64,000 bases of DNA from Neobacillus niacini NBRC 15566 (GTDB taxonomy: Bacteria > Bacillota > Bacilli > Bacillales > Cytobacillaceae). The stretch's first letter is position 1. Every line of letters begins with the position of its first letter. Shown here in pieces: positions 38,726 to 46,483 of the stretch. The notes under the pieces are model-generated. The model worked only from the letters and a program-made list of their open reading frames with translations, was not told the origin of the DNA and did not search any database. A program made the position numbers and the translations under genes. The stretch lies in contig NZ_BCVA01000002.1 in NCBI RefSeq assembly GCF_001591505.1, forward strand, positions 1-64,000, in the 5' to 3' direction.

Positions 38726-40573
38726 ATGGAACAGCATGCTTCCGTAATCTCTTTATTAGTGGTCGTGACAGTGGCATTTGTAACCCCAATTCTACTTCAC
38801 AGGTTAAGGTTAAACTTTATCCCTGTTGTGGTTGCCGAAATCATTATGGGGCTTGTGATTGGTAAAAGTGGTTTTAATGTGGTTCATGAGGATATGTGGT
38901 TATCAACTCTTTCTACCCTGGGATTTATTTTCTTGATGTTTCTCAGCGGATTAGAAATTGATTTCACTGCTTTCACAGGTAGCAAGAAACCTGCCACGTT
39001 GCCTAGTGGTAAAAAAGAACCGAATACCTTCATGGTGTCATCTATAATTTTTGCAGGTATCTTTATTTTTTCATTAGGTTTATCCTATTTGTTCGTCTAT
39101 GCTGGGTTTATTGAAAATGCCTTTTTAATGACACTTATTATATCAACGATTTCTCTAGGAGTCGTTGTGCCAACTTTAAAAGAAGCACATCTTATGAAGA
39201 CAAATATTGGTCAAATTATCTTATTAGTTGCCGTTGTGGCAGATTTAGTGACCATGATTCTTTTGGCCATCTTTGTATCTATCTATGACCCAGGACAGGG
39301 GAATACATGGTTGTTACTGATTTTGTTTGCAGCCGGAGTGGTCTTGTATTTTGTGGGTAAACGGTTTAAAAATCGCCCTTTACTAGAATCCCTGTCAAAA
39401 GGGACCGTACAAATTGGTACTCGTGCTGTTTTTATGCTTATTATTGTGTTAGTAGGTCTTTCTGAATCGGTAGGGGCAGAAAATATTCTAGGAGCCTTTT
39501 TAGCCGGTGTTCTCGTATCACTTCTATCACCAAATCAAGAACTGGTCCATAAACTAGACTCCTTTGGTTATGGGTTCCTAATCCCAATCTTTTTCGTAAT
39601 GATTGGTGTAGAACTAGATATTTGGTCACTTTTTGCAGATAAAAAGCTATTATTATTAATTCCATTATTATTAGTAGGCCTATTACTTTCAAAGCTTGTA
39701 CCGGTTTATTTACTGAAATTCTGGTACGATACAAAGACGGTACTGGCTTCAGGTTTTTTACTTACTTCTACTCTATCTTTAGTTATTGCCGCAGCTACGA
39801 TTGGGGAGCGTATGAAGGTAATCACACCTGAAATGAGTGGAACACTGATTCTAGTTGCTGTCATAACTTCTATTTTTACACCGATAGCCTTTAAAAAATT
39901 ATTCCCAATTGAAGTGGCAGCACACCCAAAAGTAAGAATTGCCTTTTTAGGGGCAAACCAAGTAACACTGCCTGTATCACGGGAACTAAAATCGGGTCTA
40001 TATGAACCGGTATTATATCATACGAAAATGGAAAAATCCGATAAAATGATCTCAAATTCATTATTTGATATAGTTGAGATATTTGATTACTCGTTAGAAA
40101 CAATGGAAAAAAATAATATTTTTCAAAATGACATCATTGTTATTTCTACCGGACATGAAAAGACAAACGCTGATTTAGCAATTAAAGCGAAGGAAATGGG
40201 TGTATCGAGAGTAATCGCGCGTATTGAAGGACCCGAGCTAGAGCAAAGCCTGAGAGAAAAGGATATTGAGGTTTTCTCATCTTTCATGTCAACCAAAACA
40301 TTACTTCGGGCCTTAATTGAAGCACCAAGTGTTATTAACATTTTAACAAACCAAGATACATCACTACATGAAATAAGAATGCAAAATGAACATTTTGATG
40401 GTATGACATTAAGGAGATTTCCGTTTACAGGAGACGTGATCTTTGTGCGAATTTTCCGGGGCAAGGATTCCATTGTTCCTCACGGAGACACAGAATTACT
40501 CTTACATGACCGTTTGATTGTTACTGGATCGAAGGAATATGTGGATGAATTGAAAAGGGAGCTCGAGTTCTAG
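38726..40573 (+). CDS. yjbQ: CPA2 cation:proton antiporter with TrkA domains
   Basis: A 615-residue protein from ATG 38726 (AAGGAGGAC upstream). It has about twelve membrane helices of the Na+/H+ exchanger (CPA2) type, then a C-terminal TrkA-N (about 415-530, RIAFLGANQVTLP) and TrkA-C domain. Such proteins move K+ or Na+ in exchange for H+. The B. subtilis counterpart yjbQ has the same size and place before fabI. Confidence 0.93.
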   Translation: MEQHASVISLLVVVTVAFVTPILLHRLRLNFIPVVVAEIIMGLVIGKSGFNVVHEDMWLSTLSTLGFIFLMFLSGLEIDFTAFTGSKKPATLPSGKKEPNTFMVSSIIFAGIFIFSLGLSYLFVYAGFIENAFLMTLIISTISLGVVVPTLKEAHLMKTNIGQIILLVAVVADLVTMILLAIFVSIYDPGQGNTWLLLILFAAGVVLYFVGKRFKNRPLLESLSKGTVQIGTRAVFMLIIVLVGLSESVGAENILGAFLAGVLVSLLSPNQELVHKLDSFGYGFLIPIFFVMIGVELDIWSLFADKKLLLLIPLLLVGLLLSKLVPVYLLKFWYDTKTVLASGFLLTSTLSLVIAAATIGERMKVITPEMSGTLILVAVITSIFTPIAFKKLFPIEVAAHPKVRIAFLGANQVTLPVSRELKSGLYEPVLYHTKMEKSDKMISNSLFDIVEIFDYSLETMEKNNIFQNDIIVISTGHEKTNADLAIKAKEMGVSRVIARIEGPELEQSLREKDIEVFSSFMSTKTLLRALIEAPSVINILTNQDTSLHEIRMQNEHFDGMTLRRFPFTGDVIFVRIFRGKDSIVPHGDTELLLHDRLIVTGSKEYVDELKRELEF

Positions 40574-40619
40574 AGGTTATAAATGCTGCTACTTTTCATT
40601 TTTTAGTAAATAGTGTAAT

Positions 40620-40638
40620 ATTAGTACCAAGTACTAAT
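40620..40638 (+). promoter_or_regulatory. FapR operator of fabI
   Basis: A perfect palindrome ATTAGTAC-CAA-GTACTAAT, the textbook form of the FapR site, 39 bp before the start of fabI. FapR represses fatty-acid genes when malonyl-CoA is low. Confidence 0.9.
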
Positions 40639-40676
40639 AACTAATATAAATGTTCGAGTAGGGGGACTATTTCTAA

Positions 40677-41447
40677 ATGAATCTTTCTTTAGCAGGTAAA
40701 ACATATGTAGTAATGGGTGTTGCAAATAAACGTAGTATCGCATGGGGAATTGCTCGTTCACTGAACAAGGCAGGAGCTCGATTAATTTTCACTTATGCAG
40801 GTGAAAGACTTGAAAGCAGTGTTAGAGAATTGGCGGAATCATTAGAAGCAGAAGGTACACTTGTGCTGCCATGTGATGTAACAAATGATGAAGAAGTGGC
40901 TAAGTGCTTTGCTGAAATCAAAGGAGCTGTTGGTACTATCCACGGTATTGCACACTGTATTGCATTTGCAAATAAAGAAGAATTAAATGGAGAATATTTG
41001 AATACAACAAGAGAAGGCTTTTTGTTGGCACATAATATTAGTTCCTATTCTTTAACAGCTGTAGCAAAAGAGGCTAGAGGATTAATGACAGAAGGCGGAA
41101 GTATCGTCACTCTAACCTATTTAGGCGGAGAAAGAGTTATTCAGAATTATAATGTAATGGGTGTGGCAAAGGCTTCTCTTGACGCAAGCGTACGGTATTT
41201 GGCTGAAGATTTAGGCAGGGAAGGTATTCGTGTCAATTCAATCTCAGCTGGTCCAATAAGAACTCTATCAGCAAAAGGTATTAGCGATTTCAATCTTATT
41301 ACCAAGGTGATTGAAGAGAAAGCGCCATTACGTAGAGCAACAACGCCAGAAGAAGTTGGTGATACAGCACTATTCCTGTTCAGTGATCTTTCTCGTGGTA
41401 TCACTGGTGAAAATATACATGTTGACTCAGGATTTCACATTTTATAA
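40677..41447 (+). CDS. fabI: enoyl-ACP reductase FabI
   Basis: A 256-residue NADH/NADPH-dependent SDR. Cofactor-binding GVANKRSIAWGIA, catalytic Tyr-x6-Lys in YNVMGVAKASLD. It carries out the last step of each elongation cycle and is a triclosan target. Preceded by a consensus FapR box. Confidence 0.96.
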   Translation: MNLSLAGKTYVVMGVANKRSIAWGIARSLNKAGARLIFTYAGERLESSVRELAESLEAEGTLVLPCDVTNDEEVAKCFAEIKGAVGTIHGIAHCIAFANKEELNGEYLNTTREGFLLAHNISSYSLTAVAKEARGLMTEGGSIVTLTYLGGERVIQNYNVMGVAKASLDASVRYLAEDLGREGIRVNSISAGPIRTLSAKGISDFNLITKVIEEKAPLRRATTPEEVGDTALFLFSDLSRGITGENIHVDSGFHIL

Positions 41448-41450
41448 TGA

Positions 41451-41483
41451 TAAAGCCCGCTATTTAAATAGCGGGCTTTTTTG
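41451..41483 (+). terminator. terminator after fabI
   Basis: Stem AAAGCCCGCTATTT / AAATAGCGGGCTTT followed by TTTT. Confidence 0.92.
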
Positions 41484-41559
41484 TACCCTAATTTCATGAA
41501 CGAGTATAGGCAATTTGCATACATATAGAGTGTAGGGCTAGTAAATGGAGGTGAATTGG

Positions 41560-42057
41560 ATGGAGAAAAAGACAAAACGTGGACCGTTACTTTACGTCTC
41601 ACAGACCTTTTTAGATACACCTGTAAAAAACATGCAGGAAATATTCACAAATAGGCAGGAGGTCCAACTGCCACTAGAGGAACCACATGTTGAAGAGCAA
41701 AGCAGCAAGAAAGTTCTTGAGGTCTCACTGGCTAAGACTGACTTACCAAGACAGTCAAAAGTATTAGAAGTAAAACAGGAAGAAAAATCTCAGAGCAATC
41801 AGGAGAAAAAGCGCACATTTAATCGTGTAAAAGGCTTTAAGGAAATGAATCTTATGGAGAGGTTAGAATACCTGGACAATTTTCCTAAAGCATTACCGCC
41901 TGTTCCATGCGTCTTTTATACTGATGAAAAGAACTACCAAGGCTATTTAGTCGAATACAATGAAAGTGATGTAACCATTCGATTTCCAGATCAAACAACT
42001 GAAACCATTCCTTTCAAGAGTTTACAAGATGTTATGATGATTGGAATAAAGCGATAA
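41560..42057 (+). CDS. cotO: spore coat protein CotO
   Basis: A 165-residue CotO-like protein: a basic N-terminus with MEKKTKRGPLLYVSQ, a variable Glu/Lys-rich middle, and the conserved C-terminal half (LEYLDNFPKALPPVPCVFYT to PFKSLQDVMMIGIKR). CotO is an outer-coat morphogenetic protein. ATG 41560 has GGAGGTG upstream. GCATACATATAG at 41517-41528 recalls a SigE/SigK -10 but is not decisive. Confidence 0.87.
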   Translation: MEKKTKRGPLLYVSQTFLDTPVKNMQEIFTNRQEVQLPLEEPHVEEQSSKKVLEVSLAKTDLPRQSKVLEVKQEEKSQSNQEKKRTFNRVKGFKEMNLMERLEYLDNFPKALPPVPCVFYTDEKNYQGYLVEYNESDVTIRFPDQTTETIPFKSLQDVMMIGIKR

Positions 42058-42063
42058 ACAAAA

Positions 42064-42096
42064 AAAGCCAGCCGGGTTAATCGACTGGCTCATTTT
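42064..42096. terminator. bidirectional terminator
   Basis: Stem AGCCAG / CTGGCT with A and T flanks, between cotO and the converging cotY/cotZ gene. Confidence 0.7.
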
Positions 42097-42107
42097 ATTA
42101 GTAAGTC

Positions 42108-42617
42108 TTAGTCACAAAGACCAAGGTCTACATCGGCAATACACTGTATTGCACAGAAACAATTTAAATCAACTGTTATACAATCATTGCTTGCTCTGAA
42201 GCGGTTAACCTGACAGACTCTTTCAAGGTTAATACAGCATCTGTCTCCGCCTGCAACGAGGTTAACCGGAACAAATCCCCCATTGTCGCTGCGTCCTGGA
42301 ATGAGGACACGAAGTGTTGCACAGCAGTTATCAAATACATCTTCCACGCGGAAAAAGATTGATACGCAAGCATTGTTTTCACCGCTAAAGAATGCATGGA
42401 ATGGCGAACCATCAGCGTTTTTTAATACAAATACACGAGTATCAGCACGATCTCTTCTTGCTGGTGACACTAATGTACCAAGCGGTTCTAAGAAACAACT
42501 TGGGCAATCCATACATTCATCATTTACAGCATTATCCTGGATGTCTTTAATTGCACGTACTACATCGCAGACGCAACTAGTATTGCTGTGAGAGTCACTA
42601 TTTCTGCCACAACCCAT
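42108..42617 (-). CDS. cotZ: CotY/CotZ family spore coat protein
   Basis: A 169-residue cysteine-rich (about 17 Cys) protein starting MGCGRNSDSHSNTSCVCDVV. Matches the CotY/CotZ/ExsY family, which self-assembles into disulfide-linked sheets in the spore crust or exosporium. AGGAGG before the start. B. subtilis has cotY and cotZ in tandem; only one copy is present here. Confidence 0.9.
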   Translation of the reverse strand: MGCGRNSDSHSNTSCVCDVVRAIKDIQDNAVNDECMDCPSCFLEPLGTLVSPARRDRADTRVFVLKNADGSPFHAFFSGENNACVSIFFRVEDVFDNCCATLRVLIPGRSDNGGFVPVNLVAGGDRCCINLERVCQVNRFRASNDCITVDLNCFCAIQCIADVDLGLCD

Positions 42618-42743
42618 TAATTACTCCTCCTATTCGTGATGTATATCTTACATTAATAACATATTTAAATAGGACCAATTGGGTAACGGACAAACGCCTT
42701 TTTAGATAAAATTAGGCTGATTAAATAGAGAAGGACGGAAATA

Positions 42744-43094
42744 ATGAATATTGACTTTTTAAATTTCACCATATTAGCATTAGCCTCGTTCCGGCTAACT
42801 AGGCTTATTGTATTTGACAAAATCACAGAGTTTCTTCGTGCTCCATTTTTTGATGAGATTGAAGAAGAAAATGAAGAGGGGACAATTGAGGTATATTACC
42901 TTCCAAAGGGAACGCCAATTAAAAAATTTATTGGGGAGCTGCTTAGCTGTTATTGGTGTACAGGTGTTTGGGTTTCGGGAGTAGTGGTCTGTGGGTACCT
43001 GTTTTTGCCCGCTGTTTTTATGCCTATCATCCTTGTGTTTGCTGTGGCAGGTTTAGCTGCATTAGTAGAAACCATTGTTCAGCTTTGGATTTAA
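42744..43094 (+). CDS. yjcA: DUF1360 sporulation protein YjcA
   Basis: A 116-residue membrane protein with an N-terminal FRLTRLIVFDKI motif, a conserved CYWCTGVWVSG motif and two C-terminal helices, typical of DUF1360. B. subtilis yjcA is SigE-dependent and made in the mother cell; its function is unknown. AAGGACGGAA lies before the start. Confidence 0.87.
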   Translation: MNIDFLNFTILALASFRLTRLIVFDKITEFLRAPFFDEIEEENEEGTIEVYYLPKGTPIKKFIGELLSCYWCTGVWVSGVVVCGYLFLPAVFMPIILVFAVAGLAALVETIVQLWI

Positions 43095-43185
43095 GATAAA
43101 AATGCTAAATTAGATGTCTGCCCGAGACAAGTTCTTGATTTCTTTCATATCCTAACAGTAGTGATAAGTATGGGAGTGGTGGAAA

Positions 43186-43287
43186 GTGAATCGAGAAAAT
43201 AAAAAAACGCAATCAACAAAAAAATCTCAAACAAAAAAACTTACCAAGAAAAAAGGCTGCGGATGCGGCAAAAAAACTCAAAGATAA
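43186..43287 (+). CDS. tiny Lys-rich protein with CGCG tail
   Basis: A 33-codon frame from GTG 43186, after GGGAG and GGTGG, ending at a terminator 5 bases beyond the stop. The product is almost all Lys, Gln, Ser and Thr, then GCGCGKK. In a sporulation neighbourhood it could be a small spore or coat component. It is too short to identify, and the A-rich composition weakens the coding case. Confidence 0.45.
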   Translation: MNRENKKTQSTKKSQTKKLTKKKGCGCGKKTQR

Positions 43288-43292
43288 TCGGT

Positions 43293-43324
43293 AAACTGCC
43301 AGTTTTTTAACGGCAGTTTTTTTA
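43293..43324 (+). terminator. terminator after the Lys-rich mini-gene
   Basis: Stem AAACTGCC / GGCAGTTT followed by TTTT. Confidence 0.85.
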
Positions 43325-43435
43325 TGCACAATAGTAACTATACAAAAGTCGTCTTTTCCTTGTCATAATTTCCTTCATTCTCGAAAAAACTACTATGTAG
43401 TGATTTCTATAATTTGAGAAAGGGAAGGGAAAGAA

Positions 43436-43903
43436 ATGGTCTACATAATCCGAATAATCATAAGTGTATGTGTAACATTATTGATTTCCTGTAGTCAGGT
43501 GCAAACAGAAAAGGACAGCCAATTGGCTCTCATGAAAACGACCAATCCTAACCCGACTGTTACGGAAAAAAATAACGGCCAGGAAAAAGTGGAAAGTATT
43601 GAGCGTGAAGTTGAAAGTTTCGACGAGATATATGATGTGGCAGTAGTGAAGGGGAAAAAAGAAACACTTGTTGTTTATAAAGTAAAGCATATGCAGCGTT
43701 TTAGAATGAAGCAAATTGAAAAGGACCTTAACAAAATATTGGAAGAGAAACACCCGAAGGAACAATTTACCGTTTCAAGTGACTATAAAATATTTCTAGA
43801 GGCAGTAAGGCTAATTGAAAGAAAAGAACATGGAAACCTTTCGGACAAGCAAGCTGAGAACCGGTTAAATGAAATTTTAAAAATGACATCAGATATAAAG
43901 TAA
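43436..43903 (+). CDS. YhcN/YlaJ-type sporulation lipoprotein
   Basis: A 155-residue predicted lipoprotein: hydrophobic N-terminus and lipobox LISC with acylated Cys19. The mature part has a VESFDEIYDVAVVKGKKETLVVYKVKH segment, as in YhcN/YlaJ proteins of the spore. It stands 18 bases before spoVAC, so it is the first gene of the spoVA-type operon. AGGGAAGG precedes the start. Confidence 0.8.
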   Translation: MVYIIRIIISVCVTLLISCSQVQTEKDSQLALMKTTNPNPTVTEKNNGQEKVESIEREVESFDEIYDVAVVKGKKETLVVYKVKHMQRFRMKQIEKDLNKILEEKHPKEQFTVSSDYKIFLEAVRLIERKEHGNLSDKQAENRLNEILKMTSDIK

Positions 43904-43921
43904 GAAAGGGATGGACAGCAA

Positions 43922-44398
43922 ATGGCGAGTAAACAGAAAAAAATGACGCCCCAGCAGCAAAAATATCAGCAGCTTCAACAGAAGCATGAGTTAAAAAGAC
44001 CTGTTTTAAAGAATTGTATTAAGGCGTTTTGGGTTGGCGGACTGATATGTACAGTTGGTCAAGCAATTAGTTATTTTTATATTTACTACTTTGACTTCAC
44101 TGAACAAAATGTCGGAAATCCAACCGTTGCGACAATGGTGTTTTTATCCATGCTGCTAACCGGGTTCGGTGTATATGACCGACTAGGACAATTTGCTGGT
44201 GCGGGAAGTGCTGTGCCTGTAACCGGATTTGGAAATGCTGTGATATCCGCCGCTATTGAGCACAGAACTGAAGGATTCGTGTTAGGTGTTGGAGGAAATA
44301 TGTTTAAACTTGCAGGCTCGGTTATTCTTTTCGGGGTGTTCTCTGCTTTTGTTGTTGCGTTAATAAAAACGCTACTTGGAATGTGGGGGGTTTTGTAA
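43922..44398 (+). CDS. spoVAC: stage V sporulation protein AC
   Basis: A 158-residue SpoVAC with a basic N-terminus and four membrane helices. SpoVAC is a mechanosensitive-type channel component moving dipicolinic acid into the spore and out on germination. The operon lacks spoVAA, AB, AEa and AF, so it resembles a secondary spoVA unit. Confidence 0.95.
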   Translation: MASKQKKMTPQQQKYQQLQQKHELKRPVLKNCIKAFWVGGLICTVGQAISYFYIYYFDFTEQNVGNPTVATMVFLSMLLTGFGVYDRLGQFAGAGSAVPVTGFGNAVISAAIEHRTEGFVLGVGGNMFKLAGSVILFGVFSAFVVALIKTLLGMWGVL

Positions 44399-45424
44399 TT
44401 GTTAAAAGGGCAACAATCATGGATTTTTCAAAACAGACCAATGATAGTGGCAACGGGTGTCTCCGGAGGACCTTTTGAGGCGAATGGCAACTTAGCAGAT
44501 GATTTTGATATTTTACATGAAGATTTATGGATGGGAATGGATTCTTACGAGAAAGCGCAAAGAGTTTTACTTGAAGAGGCGATTACCACTACATTAGAAA
44601 AAGCAAGCATGGAAAAAGAGCAAATTGAATTTTTATTTGCTGGGGATTTGATTAACCAAATTACTCCATCTAGCTTTGCAGCTAGGACTATGCAAATCCC
44701 TTATTTCGGACTGTTTGGCGCATGCTCCACTTCCATGGAGGGGTTAGCATTAGCATCTTTTGTGGTTAATTACAAAGGAGCACACAATGTGTTAACAGGA
44801 GCCTCAAGCCATAATGCTGCAACGGAGAAACAATTCCGTTACCCAACCGAATACGGAGGACAAAAGCCACCTACAGCACAATGGACAGTTACAGGTGCAG
44901 GGGTCGGACTGGTAACTCAGAATGTCCCTGGACAACAGCACCCGGTTACCACATCCGCAACAATTGGGAAAGTCATTGACATGGGATTATCTGACCCTTT
45001 TAATATGGGTGGAGCTATGGCACCTGCAGCTGCCGATACCATTATGGCCCATTTTCGAGATTTAGAAGTCGATCCTTCCTACTACGATTTGATCATTACT
45101 GGTGACTTAGGAAGAATCGGACATGACACCGCCTTTGAGTTAATTAATAAAAGTGGGCTAAAATTAGAACGAGAACAATTTCAAGATTGTGGATTATTAA
45201 TTTATAAGGATGATCAGCCCGTGCAGTCTGGGGCGAGCGGTGCGGGATGTTCGGCAACGGTTTTATATGGACATTTGCTAAATCAGATGAAAAAGGGAGT
45301 ATATGAACGGATATTAGTGGTTGCAACTGGTGCATTGTTATCGCCGCTTAGTTTTCAGCAAAAGGAATCAATTCCTTGTATTGCGCATGCGGTGAGTATT
45401 GAAATGAATGGAGTGGGAGGGTAA
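44399..45424 (+). CDS. spoVAD: stage V sporulation protein AD
   Basis: A 341-residue SpoVAD with a thiolase-like fold (FGLFGACSTSMEGLALAS, GASGAGCSATVLYG). It binds dipicolinic acid. The TTG start directly follows the spoVAC stop, with GGGGGG upstream. Confidence 0.95.
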   Translation: MLKGQQSWIFQNRPMIVATGVSGGPFEANGNLADDFDILHEDLWMGMDSYEKAQRVLLEEAITTTLEKASMEKEQIEFLFAGDLINQITPSSFAARTMQIPYFGLFGACSTSMEGLALASFVVNYKGAHNVLTGASSHNAATEKQFRYPTEYGGQKPPTAQWTVTGAGVGLVTQNVPGQQHPVTTSATIGKVIDMGLSDPFNMGGAMAPAAADTIMAHFRDLEVDPSYYDLIITGDLGRIGHDTAFELINKSGLKLEREQFQDCGLLIYKDDQPVQSGASGAGCSATVLYGHLLNQMKKGVYERILVVATGALLSPLSFQQKESIPCIAHAVSIEMNGVGG

Positions 45425-45427
45425 TTT

Positions 45428-45784
45428 ATGTTAGCTATGTATTTTTGGGCATTTGTGGTTGGCGGAATCATTTGTGTTATCGGGCAGCTGTTATTTGATG
45501 TCGCAAAGCTTACACCTGGACATACCCTGAGCTTACTAGTTGTAATAGGGGCCGTCTTAGATGGTTTTGGTCTATATGAGCCGCTCGTTGACTTTGCAGG
45601 TGCAGGTGCTACGATTCCAATTACTAGCTTTGGCAATTCTTTAGTGCACGGTGCTATGCAGGATGCAGAGAAGCATGGTCTGATTGGTGTATTGACTGGC
45701 ATGTTCCAAGTTACTAGTTCTGGTATCTCAGCGGCCATTGTTTTTGGATTTATCGGTGCATTAATTTTTAAACCAAAAGGTTAA
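45428..45784 (+). CDS. spoVAE: stage V sporulation protein AE
   Basis: A 118-residue SpoVAEb-type membrane protein with three or four helices and the [19 protein letters not shown] motif also seen in SpoVAC. Last gene of this operon; it starts 3 bases after the spoVAD stop. Confidence 0.93.
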   Translation: MLAMYFWAFVVGGIICVIGQLLFDVAKLTPGHTLSLLVVIGAVLDGFGLYEPLVDFAGAGATIPITSFGNSLVHGAMQDAEKHGLIGVLTGMFQVTSSGISAAIVFGFIGALIFKPKG

Positions 45785-45879
45785 AAAAATTCACAGGTTG
45801 TCTGTAGAGAGGCGCCTAGTACACTTTGCAGCTATATCTCATATGTTATTAATGAGACTACGAAGTGAGGTGACACTCT

Positions 45880-45996
45880 ATGTTCTGTGGATATGGCGGC
45901 TATGGCTACGGCGGTGGATATGGCGGCGGTTCAACATTTGTTTTAATCGTCGTATTATTCATTCTTTTAATTATCGTCGGTGCAAGCTTTTATTAA
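45880..45996 (+). CDS. yjcZ: YjcZ family sporulation protein
   Basis: A 38-residue protein too short for normal calling: Gly/Tyr-rich head ([17 protein letters not shown]) and one hydrophobic helix ([18 protein letters not shown]), typical of YjcZ/YrpE-like spore mini-proteins. GTGAGGTG lies before ATG 45880. B. subtilis yjcZ is next to spoVIF, as here. Confidence 0.9.
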   Translation: MFCGYGGYGYGGGYGGGSTFVLIVVLFILLIIVGASFY

Positions 45997-46025
45997 AAAA
46001 ACTGCATAATCGTGCAGGAGAGATG

Positions 46026-46058
46026 AGGTTGGCCCTTTTAGCGGCCAGCCTTTTCTTT
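46026..46058 (+). terminator. terminator after yjcZ
   Basis: Stem GGTTGGCC / GGCCAGCC then TTTTCTTTT. Confidence 0.82.
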
Positions 46059-46131
46059 TATCAATTTTTTTCACGTTTTTACTCTTTCTTCATACACTAT
46101 CAGTAGCCTATGAAGGAGCGTGATATTTACC

Positions 46132-46386
46132 ATGGATAATGGTTTTTTTAAAAATATCGAAAAGAAAACTGGCGTGAATATGAAAGATATTTTTGACTTA
46201 GCAAATTCCTTACAAAATGCAAATTTCAAAGATGAAAAAACGGTCCGTAATGTAATTCGCCGTGTTTCACAAATTGCCAACAAACCGGTAGATAAAGCAA
46301 CAGAAGATAAAATTGTGCAGTCCATTGTTAACGATGGAAAACAACTTGACTTTAATACGATTTCAAAAATGATTAATAAGAAATAA
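46132..46386 (+). CDS. spoVIF: spore coat assembly regulator SpoVIF
   Basis: An 84-residue SpoVIF (YjcC): starts MDNGFFKNIEKKTGVN and contains VRNVIRRVSQIANKPV. In B. subtilis it affects coat assembly and GerR-dependent genes late in the mother cell. ATG 46132 is taken over GTG 46120, although AAGGAG is rather far (13 bases) from it. Confidence 0.9.
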   Translation: MDNGFFKNIEKKTGVNMKDIFDLANSLQNANFKDEKTVRNVIRRVSQIANKPVDKATEDKIVQSIVNDGKQLDFNTISKMINKK

Positions 46387-46445
46387 GTGATTCTAAACTT
46401 TTCCAGGCAATATATGAAAAAAGCTACAGAAATAACTGAGCAAAC

Positions 46446-46483
46446 AAAAGACCTGTTTCTTTAAAAGGAACAGGTCTTTTTGT
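46446..46483. terminator. bidirectional terminator
   Basis: Stem AAAAGACCTGTTTC / GGAACAGGTCTTTT between spoVIF and the converging helicase gene. Confidence 0.9.

Noticed and set aside
45798..46106. 102-codon plus-strand frame over yjcZ
   Set aside because: Out of frame with the recognised YjcZ protein, no start site, and Arg/Leu-rich shadow composition.
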